DNA from: JAHEEL01 sp963700375
GTDB taxonomy: Bacteria > Actinomycetota > Acidimicrobiia > Spongiisociales > UBA5794
Reading direction: 5' to 3'
Assembly (NCBI GenBank): GCA_963700375.1
Contig: CAVOXF010000006.1
Coordinates: forward strand, 1-64,000
DNA length: 64,000 nt
Below are positions 1-8,471 of this stretch, in pieces (the stretch's first letter is position 1; each line of letters opens with the position of its first letter). The notes under the pieces were generated by a model. It saw only the letters and a list, made by a program, of their open reading frames with translations. It did no database searches and was not told the DNA's origin. Position numbers and translations under genes: made by a program.

Positions 1-744
1 ACCGTTGGCTTCCTCGTCACTCAACACGAGGCTGCCGAACTCGGCAATCGCCGATCCAATGCGGTTGTCGGCGAACGCGACGTCGCCCGCAACCCAGGCG
101 TCGTAGACCTCGGGGCCGTCGGCCCGGAGCACGATGTCCTCGACCCAGTCGGTGGCGGGCCATCCCGTTGCATCGAAGGCCGACACGCCGATGCACCACG
201 GATTGAGACCGTCCGCGGAGATGCGACTCGAGAGCTCCTCGAGTTCGGCCCAGGTTGTTGGTATCTCGTAGCCGCGGGCAGCAAACTCGGAAGGCGAATA
301 CCACACGAGGCTCTTCACATGCACCTGGAAGAGCACACTGTTTTCCGCGCCGGCCGATCCGAAAGCTCCATCGAGGGACGGAAGAAGGGAGTTGCTCGCG
401 ACCTCGGCGACGTCGTCGCGCAGCGGGATGACAAGCCCCTCGTCCGCGAGGTCCTCGAGGAGGCCCGGCTGGGGGAAGAGCCCGACGTCGGGCGGGTTGC
501 CTTCCTCGACTCTCTCACGAATGGCTCTCGGGAACGACGCGGACCCCGTGAAGCGCACCTCGATGCCCGTCTCATCCTCGAAGCGGGTCAGAACACTGCG
601 CAATGCTTCGGCATCGGCACCCCGCTGGTTCCCGAAGACGGTGAGGGTGTCGGCATCGCCTGCCACATCCGACGAACAGGCAGCAGCTGCCAGGGTCAGG
701 CCGATCAGGAGGAGGAGTAGCCGTTCAGCCGGACGTGGCTTCAT
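1..744 (-). CDS. ABC transporter solute-binding lipoprotein (C-terminus cut off by the window)
   Basis: This is an extracellular solute-binding protein (family 1, sugar-type) that would capture a substrate outside the membrane for an ABC importer. The first 248 residues are visible. The N-terminus is a lipoprotein signal: an Arg/Lys start, a Leu-rich core and a Cys near residue 23 in an AAAAC context followed by SS. Family features follow, such as TLTVFGNQRG, ETGIEVRFTG, NPPDVGLFPQP and TTWAELEELS. The ATG at 744 lies inside the end of the upstream DUF389 gene, a 20-nt overlap that suggests translational coupling. No permease gene is visible because the gene runs off the window at position 1, so the substrate cannot be told. 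Confidence 0.85.
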   Translation of the reverse strand, partial: MKPRPAERLLLLLIGLTLAAAACSSDVAGDADTLTVFGNQRGADAEALRSVLTRFEDETGIEVRFTGSASFPRAIRERVEEGNPPDVGLFPQPGLLEDLADEGLVIPLRDDVAEVASNSLLPSLDGAFGSAGAENSVLFQVHVKSLVWYSPSEFAARGYEIPTTWAELEELSSRISADGLNPWCIGVSAFDATGWPATDWVEDIVLRADGPEVYDAWVAGDVAFADNRIGSAIAEFGSLVLSDEEANG

Positions 745-1813
745 CTGCGACCTCGAGTCGATACCGGACGCTGACGTCGACAACCCTGCCGATCCGAGCC
801 GACACCGCATCGGCAAGCTTCCACGAGGGCTGCGGGGCGCTCGAGGTCGTCGACACGACGAGGTCGACCTCGGCGCGGCCGCCCGGCTGGAGGTCGGCAA
901 CGAGGTTCTCGATGATGGCGTTGGCATCCCAGGTGCCGACCTCAACCGTCACCGTCTGTGCGAAACGCTGGTCCTGGACAACGCCGACAGTGTGTATCGT
1001 CAGCGGCACCGCGATCGCCACGAGTACCACGGCGCTCACGAGCAATCCGATGCGAGCGTGACGAAGGCCCTCGAGTCTGATCTCCGCCGGCACGAAGCCG
1101 GACAAGAGCATCACAACGATCGCCGACAGGACGATGGCAAACAGATTCGTCAGGAACAGGAGGAACGCGCCACCGGCCTGGGCTCTCGCTCCGATCTCGA
1201 GAAGGATCCCGACCGTGGCGAGCGGTGGCACCAGAGCGACGGCGATGGCGACACCAGGCAGCGATGAACTCGCCTTCGGATGGGTGAGCACGTAGCCGCC
1301 CGCGAGACCGGCAGCGATGGCGACGCCAAGGTCGAGCAGCGATGGCTGCGTCCGCCCCAGGATCTCACTTGGAAGCGAGTACACGGTGGTGAAGTTCTGC
1401 AAGCCGATGAACGTGACCACCATCGACGTGCCGATCGCCATGAGGACGCCCGCGGCGATAACGGCAGCGCTGGACAGCAGAATCTTCATATCCGCGAGCA
1501 AGAGCGCGGCCGCAGTCGCAAGGATCGGCGTCATGAGGGGCGCCACGAGCATCGCGCCGATGATTACCGCTACGCTGTTCGCGGCGAGCCCGAAGGCGGC
1601 GAGAAGGGTCGACAGCACGATCAGGACGAAGAATCGTGCAAGGTGTGACGTCAGCTCCCCGGACTCCCAGAACAACTCGTCCGTCACCAGATGGCGCTCT
1701 TCTTCGGACATCATGCGACGTGACGGACGCAGCCCGTCGAGCATCTGCCCCAGGGGCGAAAGCGCCGTCGCGGACTTCGGAGGCGCCGGCTCCCCCTGAC
1801 TTGCAGTGCTCAT
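725..1813 (-). CDS. DUF389 family membrane protein
   Basis: This 362-residue protein belongs to the DUF389 (TIGR00341-like) integral membrane family, whose function is not established. A hydrophilic N-terminus of about 55 residues is followed by tightly packed hydrophobic helices up to about residue 275, with the family-typical GAMLVAPLMTPIL segment and a VALVPPLATVG stretch. A soluble C-terminal domain of about 85 residues follows. The start is the ATG at 1813. Its last codons overlap the start of the solute-binding lipoprotein gene, so the two are probably co-transcribed. That pairing is unusual and gives no clear functional hint. Confidence 0.88.
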   Translation of the reverse strand: MSTASQGEPAPPKSATALSPLGQMLDGLRPSRRMMSEEERHLVTDELFWESGELTSHLARFFVLIVLSTLLAAFGLAANSVAVIIGAMLVAPLMTPILATAAALLLADMKILLSSAAVIAAGVLMAIGTSMVVTFIGLQNFTTVYSLPSEILGRTQPSLLDLGVAIAAGLAGGYVLTHPKASSSLPGVAIAVALVPPLATVGILLEIGARAQAGGAFLLFLTNLFAIVLSAIVVMLLSGFVPAEIRLEGLRHARIGLLVSAVVLVAIAVPLTIHTVGVVQDQRFAQTVTVEVGTWDANAIIENLVADLQPGGRAEVDLVVSTTSSAPQPSWKLADAVSARIGRVVDVSVRYRLEVADEATSG

Positions 1814-1912
1814 GCGCGCAGATCATACGTCCATTGCGACGGTTGTTTCCTCGGTAAGCGAGTCGGGGCACGCCCCAGCGAGAAACTGAGGAAGCTGCTG
1901 TACCATCGAGTC

Positions 1913-2332
1913 ATGGAGAGACACGAGTCCCGCAATGAGTACGACGGCGCGACCGCACGAATCATTGTGGCGTTGGGTGATGCCGGGAGGGTCATTTCAG
2001 AAGCCGTCCGATCGAGTACCGGCTTCAAGCTGCTCAACGACAACTCGACGATGGTGGCCTTCCTCCTCCTCTGGCTCTCCGGCCCGATGCGCCCTGGTGA
2101 GATCGCCGAGGCGATGGGCATCACCACCGGTGGTTCCACGAAGATCGTGACAAAACTCGAAACGAACGGGCTCGTTTCGCGCCTCCATGACTCCGACCCC
2201 GATGGACGCGCCGTGATCGTGAGCCTCACCGAGAAGGGAGAGCGCACGGCAGATGCCGTCCTCGACGCTGTTGGTGAGGCGGTGCGGGATCTCATGGTGC
2301 GGCTCACCACGCTCGGCGCCAGCGCGAGGTGA
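1913..2332 (+). CDS. MarR-type winged-helix transcriptional regulator
   Basis: This 139-residue protein has the MarR/HTH_27-like fold. A helical N-terminus is followed by a winged helix around residues 55-105, with MRPGEIAEAMGITTGGSTKIVTK as recognition helix region and DPDGRAVIVSLTEKGE as the wing. MarR proteins are dimeric repressors that usually answer to small ligands. It is divergent from the DUF389 gene with about 100 bp between the two starts, so it may control that gene or itself. No operator palindrome was clear to me. It is followed after about 80 bp by a membrane-protein gene on the same strand. Confidence 0.82.
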   Translation: MERHESRNEYDGATARIIVALGDAGRVISEAVRSSTGFKLLNDNSTMVAFLLLWLSGPMRPGEIAEAMGITTGGSTKIVTKLETNGLVSRLHDSDPDGRAVIVSLTEKGERTADAVLDAVGEAVRDLMVRLTTLGASAR

Positions 2333-2414
2333 GCCAACCCGCTTCCTCGATCAGCCAGTCCTCTAGACTCGCTGGACTCTGCTTCTCTATCGACTCACGG
2401 GACCGGGAGGATAC

Positions 2415-3038
2415 GTGGATGCTCCGCCTGCCGCGGCCGGCAGCAATCCGGGAGAACGCGGGAAGCAGGCCTATGACGGCGACGGCTTCGACCCTTCCGC
2501 AGCGATCACGAGTGACTTCGACGCGACCATCGTGCTGCTCCTCTGGTGCATTCGGAAGTCCTTCTTTCCCTTGTTGTGGCTCGGACTGTCGTTTGCGACG
2601 ATCTACTTCGCCATCGCTCGGCGGGACCTGCTCGAACTCGAGGAACAGGCTGCTTCGCTGAGCTCGCCGGGCGAGTACCTCGGAGCTCTGCTGTCACCCC
2701 TGGCGCTCGTCGCGATCGCTCTCATCGTGAGAATCTCCGTGGGAATCCTCGCTCTCGCAGCGGCCTACCCTTTGAGCAGATCGACGACGCCGCGCGATCA
2801 TCAAGACGTCCGAAGGATGACGCAGCACATCCGCGTGTGGCGAGATCGGCTCTATCTCAGCCGCGCATTCCGATCCCTCCGGTGGACATGGATCGTCCGA
2901 AACGCTGCGGTCCAACGACTCGGGCGCAGGGGAGCAAGGCTCGCGATGTGCAATCCGGCGCTGAGATGGTCCGGCATCGCACTGTTCATCACTTTCGTGG
3001 TTGTCTTCTTCGTCGCGCTGGGAGCATCCACGCAGTAG
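2415..3038 (+). CDS. Putative membrane protein of unknown function
   Basis: This is a 207-residue protein I do not recognise. The GTG at 2415 is chosen because GGGAGG sits 4 nt upstream. It shows a hydrophobic segment near residues 42-68 (LWCIRKSFFPLLWLGLSFA), another near 90-118 (LALVAIALIVRISVGILALA), and a C-terminal one near 185-203 (FITFVVVFFVALGAS). Between the second and third is a basic, Arg-rich cytoplasmic-looking stretch. It may share a transcript with the MarR regulator upstream. Function is unknown. Confidence 0.6.
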   Translation: MDAPPAAAGSNPGERGKQAYDGDGFDPSAAITSDFDATIVLLLWCIRKSFFPLLWLGLSFATIYFAIARRDLLELEEQAASLSSPGEYLGALLSPLALVAIALIVRISVGILALAAAYPLSRSTTPRDHQDVRRMTQHIRVWRDRLYLSRAFRSLRWTWIVRNAAVQRLGRRGARLAMCNPALRWSGIALFITFVVVFFVALGASTQ

Positions 3039-3584
3039 CGACGCGCCTCGGCAGACAGAGGAAGCCTCCAAGTGCCGGCGAATACCTCATTCCAGAATGC
3101 GACAACGGTGCACCCGACACTCGACGTGCCCTTGCCCGGGAACGACTCGTGCCCGAACGCAACGCCGCCATTCGTATCGAAAACCGCGGCAACGTGGATA
3201 CCGGCACGCGTATCCACACCACCAACCACTCCGGATACCATCAACATCGGCCGCCCCCTTCTCTCGCTGAATGCGGAAAGGGTGGCACACGCCACCAGGA
3301 CGGCGGACCGAGACCACCCGAGCTGGGACTAACAGCTCAACCGGACCCTCACCGCCCGACCGAGGCGTGCAACACCGACCCACACCATCCCTCCCAGCCG
3401 GTTGTGGGCGCAGATGCAGGACCACCAGAACAGTGCTGAGTTCAGGAGTCGGCAGCACTGAACGGCCGGTTGAGGCATTCACAGGGGCCGAGATAGGCCC
3501 TGGAAATCGCCGGGACCGACAGTCTCGGCGCGGCTCCTATAGTCCGGCAACGAATCCACCCCATCGAATGTGAGGAAAGAACCG
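3039..3584. other. Intergenic region without a convincing gene
   Basis: Both strands contain short open frames here (for example 3072-3332 on the plus strand), but none has a ribosome binding site, recognisable family or convincing codon pattern. The last 15 bases hold the ribosome binding site (TGAGGAAAG) of the next gene. I see no repeat or hairpin that stands out. Confidence 0.5.
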
Positions 3585-4205
3585 ATGTCGATCCTGTCGG
3601 AGAACGTTCTCGTGATCTCGCAGAAAGCGAAGTTGATCGAAACGAAGAACGAATACAAGATTTTCGACGGCTCGGGGACCGAGATCGGCACGATCCGCGA
3701 ACTCGAGCAGTCCAAGACCAAGCGCGCGGTCAGGCTCTTCAGCGGCGTCGACCAGTTCCTGACGCACAAGCTCGGCGTATTCGAAGCCGACGGCCAGTCG
3801 GTCTGTACCCTCCTGCGGCCCGCCAAGCTGATGAAGTCCAAAATCAAGATCACCGACGCGGCCGGGTCGGATCGAGGCGCGATCCTGCAGGGCAACGTGG
3901 TGGGCAAGAAGCACTTCAAGCTGGTGGACGGCGAAGGTGCCGAGATCGGGTCAATCGACGGCGAGAACTGGCGGTCGTGGGACTTTGCGATCCACGACGC
4001 GACCGGCGCCGAGGTCGGTCGCGTCACGAAGAAGTGGAATGGGATCCTGAAGGAGGGCTACACGACCGCCGACACGTACGTTCTGGAGATCAAGGGCGAG
4101 GTCTCCGGCGACCTGCGGCTCATGATGGTGGCGTCCGCGGCTGGCCTGGACGTCGCGCTGAAGCAGGACGACACGGGCGGTTGGGGCTTCGGTGGCGTCG
4201 GTTAG
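3585..4205 (+). CDS. LURP-one/phospholipid-scramblase-like protein
   Basis: This 206-residue protein resembles the scramblase/LURP-one-related (Tubby-like barrel) family. It begins with a strand-turn-strand pattern (LIETKNEYKIFDGSG) and continues with repeated short beta units ending in G-x-I/V, such as GTEIGTIREL, GAEIGSIDGE and GAEVGRVTKKW. It includes the family-typical WNGILKEGYTTADTY-like segment and a DLRLMMVASAAGLDVALKQ helix. Bacterial members have no settled function; a lipid-associated role is only inferred from the name. The ATG at 3585 is preferred over the in-frame GTG at 3570 because AGGAAAG precedes it at good spacing. The extreme C-terminus is Gly-rich. Confidence 0.72.
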   Translation: MSILSENVLVISQKAKLIETKNEYKIFDGSGTEIGTIRELEQSKTKRAVRLFSGVDQFLTHKLGVFEADGQSVCTLLRPAKLMKSKIKITDAAGSDRGAILQGNVVGKKHFKLVDGEGAEIGSIDGENWRSWDFAIHDATGAEVGRVTKKWNGILKEGYTTADTYVLEIKGEVSGDLRLMMVASAAGLDVALKQDDTGGWGFGGVG

Positions 4206-4763
4206 CGTGGGACCGGTCACGACGAACTGCAGTCGCTACCTCCATTGATGAGGGTGATTGCAGCCGCTCTTGACCACTAGAGGCGGCGGCGAGATGTGTT
4301 CAAGACGCAAGTCCTGAAGCCGCGGTCACGATCGTGACGCCGATCGCTCCTCGACAGGGTTCCTCGGTCCAGTGCCATCAGCATCACCTCAATCGGCTAA
4401 CCAGTTGACCGACCGCAACGTGTTGCACGTGCGTGTGTGATCTGGGGGTCTCTGCGCGCGTTCGCGATGAGGCGGCCGGTGTTACGGTCGTTGTTCGGGT
4501 GGCGGATGTCGTGGATGGCATTGGCGGTGCTCCGATTCTGTTGCAGGGGCTCGCAATCGCGGGATTTCCGTGGCACCTTGGTACGCGCTGGATGCGGAGA
4601 ACTGTCTTGTGGCGGTGTCCTTGCCGATCCAGACGGGGACTGGACGTCTCTTTCAGACCATGAACGGTCAGTGGGATCAACGAGGCCACCTTCGACGGCG
4701 GGATCTGCACTGTGGTCGACGAGCGTCTTGTGCTTCATGTCCGCGGAATAGACACGCCAACCC

Positions 4764-4801
4764 TCTCACCAGAGTGTCCGTAGCCTTCTCACCAGAGTGT
4801 C
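4764..4801. repeat. Two direct copies of a 15-bp motif
   Basis: TCTCACCAGAGTGTC occurs at 4764-4778 and again at 4787-4801, exactly 23 bp apart. The reverse complement (GACACTCTGGTGAGA) shares its GACACTCT core and a GAGA end with the palindrome at 4905-4926. Repeated end motifs of this kind occur at the termini of some insertion sequences, but no transposase is visible. Confidence 0.6.
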
Positions 4802-4904
4802 AAGAACCCTCCACTCCCTGTCGTGGACGACGTTTCCGGACCGTCGGATCACGAATCCGCCGACGTCGAGTTTCTGGTGGATGACCGTCAAGTTGGATGG
4901 CTAC

Positions 4905-4926
4905 TGACACTCTCGCGAGAGGGTCA
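4905..4926. repeat. 22-bp near-perfect palindrome
   Basis: The 22 bases starting TGACACTCTCGC and ending GAGGGTCA read as their own reverse complement except for one symmetric pair (A against G). The half-site GACACTCT is shared with the direct repeats at 4764-4801 on the opposite strand. It could be a regulator operator or an element end; the sequence alone does not decide. Confidence 0.55.
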
Positions 4927-4979
4927 TCCGGCATCGTCGTGGTTGAGGTCGATCCCCGATCCGGCGATAGGAGGTGCTC

Positions 4980-6124
4980 GTGGCGTCGATCCGTAGAGTC
5001 GTTCACCGCACCGGCCGCATGTCGTAGCAGGCCCGGTGGCGCGACCCGACCGGCAGCCAACACTCCAAGAACTTCGGCCGCCGTGTCGACGCGGAACGGT
5101 TCCTCGTCACCATCGAAGCCCGCAAACTCGCCGGCACCTATATCGACCCGAGAGCCGGCCGCATCCGACTCGGCGAGTTCACCGAGCAGGCGACCGCGGG
5201 GTGGGTGAACCGCCGCGACTCGACCAAGGCCCGCGACGAGTCGTACCTGCGCAGCCTCGTCCTACCCGTCTTCGCCGACATGCCGATCGGCGCCATCAAC
5301 GTCTTCGACGTCCAGGAATGGGTCTCGGACCTTGACGCGCCGACTACGCCCCGGCCACCGTCCGCAAGGCCTACCAGCTCCTCGGACGGATCTGCAACGA
5401 CGCCGTCAACGGCGGACTCATCACCCGCACCCCCTGCCGGGATGTCACGCTGCCCAAGATCGAGGACACCGAGAAGCGGTTCCTCTCACCTGAAGAGATC
5501 ACCCACCTCGCCGACACCATCCACCCCAGATACACGGCCCTCGTCATCACCGCCGCATACACCGGTTGCCGCATCGGGGAACTCATCGCCCTCGACACCG
5601 ACCGCTACCAGCCCGAGAAGCGGGTCATCCGCGTCGAACGGTCCCTCGCCGAGGTCCGCGGCCACCTTCGCTTCGGGCAACCCAAGACCGCCGCCGCCCG
5701 GTGAGCCGTGTCGCTACCCGCTTGGCTGCCGGAGGTCATCGACCGGCACCTCGCCACCTACCGGCCCGGACCCGACGGTCTGATCTTCACCGGTCCCGCA
5801 GGCGGACCCATCCGCCGCAACACGTTCCGCAGCCGTGTCTGGCTCCCCGCCGTCACCGACTCGGTCGGTCAACCGATGAGGTTCCATGACCTCAGACACA
5901 GCCATGTTGCGCTGCTGATCGCCGAAGGCGCCCACCCGGCCGTGATCGCCTCCCGCCTAGGACACACCAGCGTCAAGACCGTCCTCGACGTCTACCGCCA
6001 CCTCTACGAAGGCCTCGACCGCAACGCCGCCGACACCCTCAACCCACCCTGGGACCGATCTGATGTGGACGCATCGTGGTCGCGACGCACACGAAGCAGG
6101 GACGAAGGAAGGGGGCTGAGCTGA
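4980..6124 (+). pseudogene. Tyrosine recombinase/integrase, inactivated
   Basis: A phage-type tyrosine integrase of about 380 residues can be followed across three reading interruptions. There is an in-frame TAG at 5025-5027 (in MS*QARWRDPTG, where the family usually has an aromatic residue). A one-base loss lies near 5338 (after SDLDA, before DYAPATVRKAYQLL). An in-frame TGA lies at 5702-5704, probably from CGA. The N-terminal strand motif, SAM-like core-binding domain and catalytic domain are all present, with Arg in TGCRIGEL, HDLRHSH, LGHTS and the Tyr nucleophile in DVYRHL. It ends 30 bp before tRNA-Val(CAC), the usual place for a tRNA-targeting integrase. It cannot yield a full product without correction or recoding. 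Confidence 0.88.
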
Positions 6125-6154
6125 GAAACCCAGCGAACATAGGGGTTGCAGGAG

Positions 6155-6226
6155 TGGGCGCTACTGGGATCGAACCAGTGACCTCTGCCGTGTGAAGGCA
6201 GCGCTCTCCCGCTGAGCTAAGCGCCC
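6155..6226 (-). tRNA. tRNA-Val (anticodon CAC)
   Basis: The 72-nt minus-strand sequence folds as a standard tRNA. The acceptor stem is GGGCGCT/AGCGCCC with discriminator A, the anticodon stem is CTGCC/GGCAG, and the loop is TTCACAC, giving anticodon CAC. The T arm is ACTGG-TTCGATC-CCAGT. CCA is not encoded. Its 3' end faces the decayed integrase, suggesting it once served as an attachment site; no displaced tRNA fragment was found to the left. Confidence 0.95.
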
Positions 6227-6383
6227 GGTCTGGGGCGATTGTAGGAGATCATGGGAGCGAATAGTGCCCGCCATCGCCTCTCCTTGACCCGTCGCCCGAT
6301 CGAACAGCGACATGGTCCTTGGGCGGGTATCTTTCGAACGTTGACATCCGCAGTGTGCGGAGTCTCGAGTCGGAGAACCCCTC

Positions 6384-7319
6384 TTGGCGATCGCCGCACT
6401 TGCCCTCATCGTCGGGGTCGCGATCCTTGCTTGGGCCTCAGACCAGTTCGTCATGGGCGCGGCCCGCATCGCCCTGCTCAAGAATGTGGCACCCATCGTC
6501 GTAGGCGTTGTGGTCGTCGGGTTCGGTACCAGTAGCCCAGAACTGCTCGTCTCCGCAAGCGCCGCGGCAAGCGGGCAGCTAGAGATCTCAATCGGCAACA
6601 TCGTCGGGTCGAACCTGGTGAACCTGAGCCTGATTCTCGGCATCGGCGCGCTCATCCTCCCCCTGGTCGTCGACTCGAAGACCGTGAGGCGCGAAGCACC
6701 ACTGACCGCAGCCGCGATGTTGCTGTTCTTCATCTTCGTCCAAGGCGGAATCTCGGGCATCGAAGGACTCGCGATGCTGGGTGCATTGGCTGCCGCCTTG
6801 ACCCTTGTGTTGCGCCGAGATCCGAGCGACGAGCTCGCCGCAGAAGCCGTCGCATTCACCGGCACCGCCTACCGCCTGCGGACAGAGATCATCCGAACGG
6901 CGCTCGGGCTCATCGGCACCCTCGCGGGAGCGCAGCTCGTCCTCTGGGCGGCCGTCGACCTGGCCGACCGGGCGGGCCTATCTCGCGGATTCGTCGGAGC
7001 AACCCTCGTTGCCGTGGGCACTTCGCTCCCGGAGCTCGTGACAGTCGTCCAATCGGCACGTCGCCACGAGGGCGACCTCATCGTCGGCAATCTCCTCGGT
7101 TCGAACCTGTTCAACTCCCTTGCCGTGGGTGGCGTTGTCGGGCTAGCCGGCGGCGCGACGCTCGACGCTCCCGCATTAACCGTCACGGCATCGTTGGCCG
7201 CGGTCGCACTCGGCGTGCTGGTATGGGCCATGATGCGGACTGGCAGGAGACTGGGGCGCATGGAGGGAGCAGCCCTCGTGGCGATATACGTCGGGCTGGT
7301 ACCGCTCCTCGCCGGCTGA
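6384..7319 (+). CDS. Sodium/calcium exchanger family protein (YrbG-like)
   Basis: This 311-residue integral membrane antiporter of the CaCA superfamily would exchange Ca2+ (or another cation) for Na+ or H+ across the cytoplasmic membrane. Two alpha repeats carry the ion-site motifs: GFGTSSPELLVS with GNIVGSNLVNLSLILG near residues 47-87, and AVGTSLPELVT with GNLLGSNLFNSLAVGG near 212-253. This is the inverted-repeat layout of about ten helices. The start is a TTG at 6384, since no ATG precedes the first helix; GGAGAA lies a few bases upstream. It stands alone between tRNA-Val and a non-coding gap. Confidence 0.9.
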   Translation: MAIAALALIVGVAILAWASDQFVMGAARIALLKNVAPIVVGVVVVGFGTSSPELLVSASAAASGQLEISIGNIVGSNLVNLSLILGIGALILPLVVDSKTVRREAPLTAAAMLLFFIFVQGGISGIEGLAMLGALAAALTLVLRRDPSDELAAEAVAFTGTAYRLRTEIIRTALGLIGTLAGAQLVLWAAVDLADRAGLSRGFVGATLVAVGTSLPELVTVVQSARRHEGDLIVGNLLGSNLFNSLAVGGVVGLAGGATLDAPALTVTASLAAVALGVLVWAMMRTGRRLGRMEGAALVAIYVGLVPLLAG

Positions 7320-7744
7320 GGATCGGTCGCGAAGTCTCGGGCAGCCTGGATCTCGGCTGTACCCGAATGCGACTATGAGGACAACACCGGCCGCAGGGGT
7401 CCCCATTGCGACGGCCCCGGCGAACCGGAAGCCCCCGCCGGCCTGCGACCATCGGTGCCGCCCGAGGCGAACGGGTGACGGCGAACGGGTGACGGCGACC
7501 GCCCACGGCCTACACCTGCTACCTGGGCGGGTCGGGATGTCGGGGGTGCCGAACCGACGGCATCTAGGCTCGGTGTCATGTTGGAGTCTCAGATCGAATG
7601 CTCGTTGGCGGACGAGAAGACGCCCATGCGCCGTTCCGCGAACACGCCGCGGTCTGCCACACGAGCGAAAGACCCCCTCCGTCAGCGGCTGTGCCGCGGC
7701 TACCTCCCTCAGCGGGGAAGGAACCAGGCTGAGGAGGAGCTCTC
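7320..7744. other. Intergenic region with a possible repeat remnant
   Basis: There is no convincing gene. At about 7671-7724 there is a GC-rich stretch in which CAGCGGC can pair with GCCGCGG and CCTCCCTC is followed by GGGGAAGG. It resembles the palindromic CCCCTCCGTCAGCGGC-type intergenic repeats found in several bacterial lineages. The final bases contain GAGGAGGAG, the ribosome binding site of the next gene. Confidence 0.35.
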
Positions 7745-8098
7745 GTGAACCGCAGGGAGTTCGCGCTGACGGTTGATGATGTCTTGGCTGAACTGCCCGA
7801 GTGGGTGATCGAACGGGTCGACAATCTCGTGGTGGTCGTCGAGGACTGGCCGACGGCGGAGCAGGACCCCGACGGAAACGGGATCCTCGGAATCTACGAA
7901 GGGGTTTCGCTCGCCGAGCGGGGCTTCGACTACTTCGGGGTCTCACCGGACCAGATCGTCGTCTTCTACCAGCCGCACCTTCAACTCGGCCTCACGGACG
8001 ATGAACTCCGGGAGGAGATTCGCGTCACTGTGCTCCACGAGATGGCGCATCACCTCGGCATCGACGATGCTCGACTGCACGAACTCGGTTGGGACTGA
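7745..8098 (+). CDS. Zincin-like metallopeptidase family protein
   Basis: This 117-residue protein belongs to the short single-domain zincin (possible metallopeptidase) family common in Actinobacteria. The zinc site HEMAHHLGIDDARLHELG sits near the C-terminus: HExxH followed by a downstream acidic/His region. The N-terminal part (LAELPEWVIERVDNLVVVVED) is typical of the family. The GTG at 7745 is supported by GAGGAGGAG about 7 nt upstream. Substrates are unknown. Length matches the family, so it looks intact. Confidence 0.85.
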   Translation: MNRREFALTVDDVLAELPEWVIERVDNLVVVVEDWPTAEQDPDGNGILGIYEGVSLAERGFDYFGVSPDQIVVFYQPHLQLGLTDDELREEIRVTVLHEMAHHLGIDDARLHELGWD

Positions 8099-8155
8099 CT
8101 CCCGTTCGGACCGAAACAGATCGGTACACTCGCTACGAGCGTCAAAGGAGCCCCC

Positions 8156-8464
8156 GTGGAAGAACTCATCGCCCAGATCACCGAGACGACCGGTGTCACA
8201 GCTGAGAAGGCGAAAGAGATGATCGGCGTCACGGCGGAGTGGATGAAGGGCAAGCTCCCCGTCGACGTTGCCAACCAGCTCACATCGCTGCTCTCGGGCG
8301 CAGGAGATATCGCCGGATCCACAACGAGCAGGGCCACAGGCGTCGCGGCAACGGCCGCCGGCGTCGCCACCGGGGCCGCTGCCGCTGCCACGGACAAAGC
8401 CGGCAATGTCTGGAACAAGGCCAAAGACACTGTGTCAGGTCTCGCCCCGGGCAAGGGCGAATAG
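8156..8464 (+). CDS. Small Ala/Thr-rich protein of unknown function
   Basis: This is a 102-residue protein with a GTG start at 8156 preceded by AAAGGAG at ideal spacing. The first half looks like a small helical bundle (EELIAQITETTGVTAEKAKEMI). The second half is an Ala/Gly/Thr-rich low-complexity tail (residues about 52-95) ending VSGLAPGKGE. The stop is 7 nt before the plsB-like gene, so the two are likely co-transcribed. I do not recognise a family. Confidence 0.7.
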   Translation: MEELIAQITETTGVTAEKAKEMIGVTAEWMKGKLPVDVANQLTSLLSGAGDIAGSTTSRATGVAATAAGVATGAAAAATDKAGNVWNKAKDTVSGLAPGKGE

Positions 8465-8471
8465 CCCGGGC

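Larger units (their letters stand above)
4206..4979. other. Gene-poor region with repeat motifs, probably remains of a mobile element
   Basis: No recognisable gene fits here. Open frames on both strands (4397-4738 minus, 4433-4663 plus) give low-complexity, Arg-rich products without family resemblance. The right part holds two direct copies of a 15-bp motif and a related 22-bp palindrome, listed separately. Together with the wrecked integrase that follows and the adjacent tRNA, the stretch looks like debris of an inserted element. That is inference. Confidence 0.45.

Noticed and set aside
3072..3332. Plus-strand open frame of 86 codons between the membrane protein and the LURP-one-like gene
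   Set aside because: No ribosome binding site, Thr/Pro-rich composition and overlapping open frames on the other strand; not enough support.
4391..4437. AACCAGTTGACC near 4396 as a displaced fragment of tRNA-Val(CAC)
   Set aside because: Only about ten bases resemble the tRNA and the flanks do not continue the match, so it is no better than chance.
8268..8471. N-terminal extension of plsB upstream of 8472
   Set aside because: It would overlap the well-supported small gene at 8156-8464 and adds low-complexity Ser/Pro/Arg sequence absent from PlsB.
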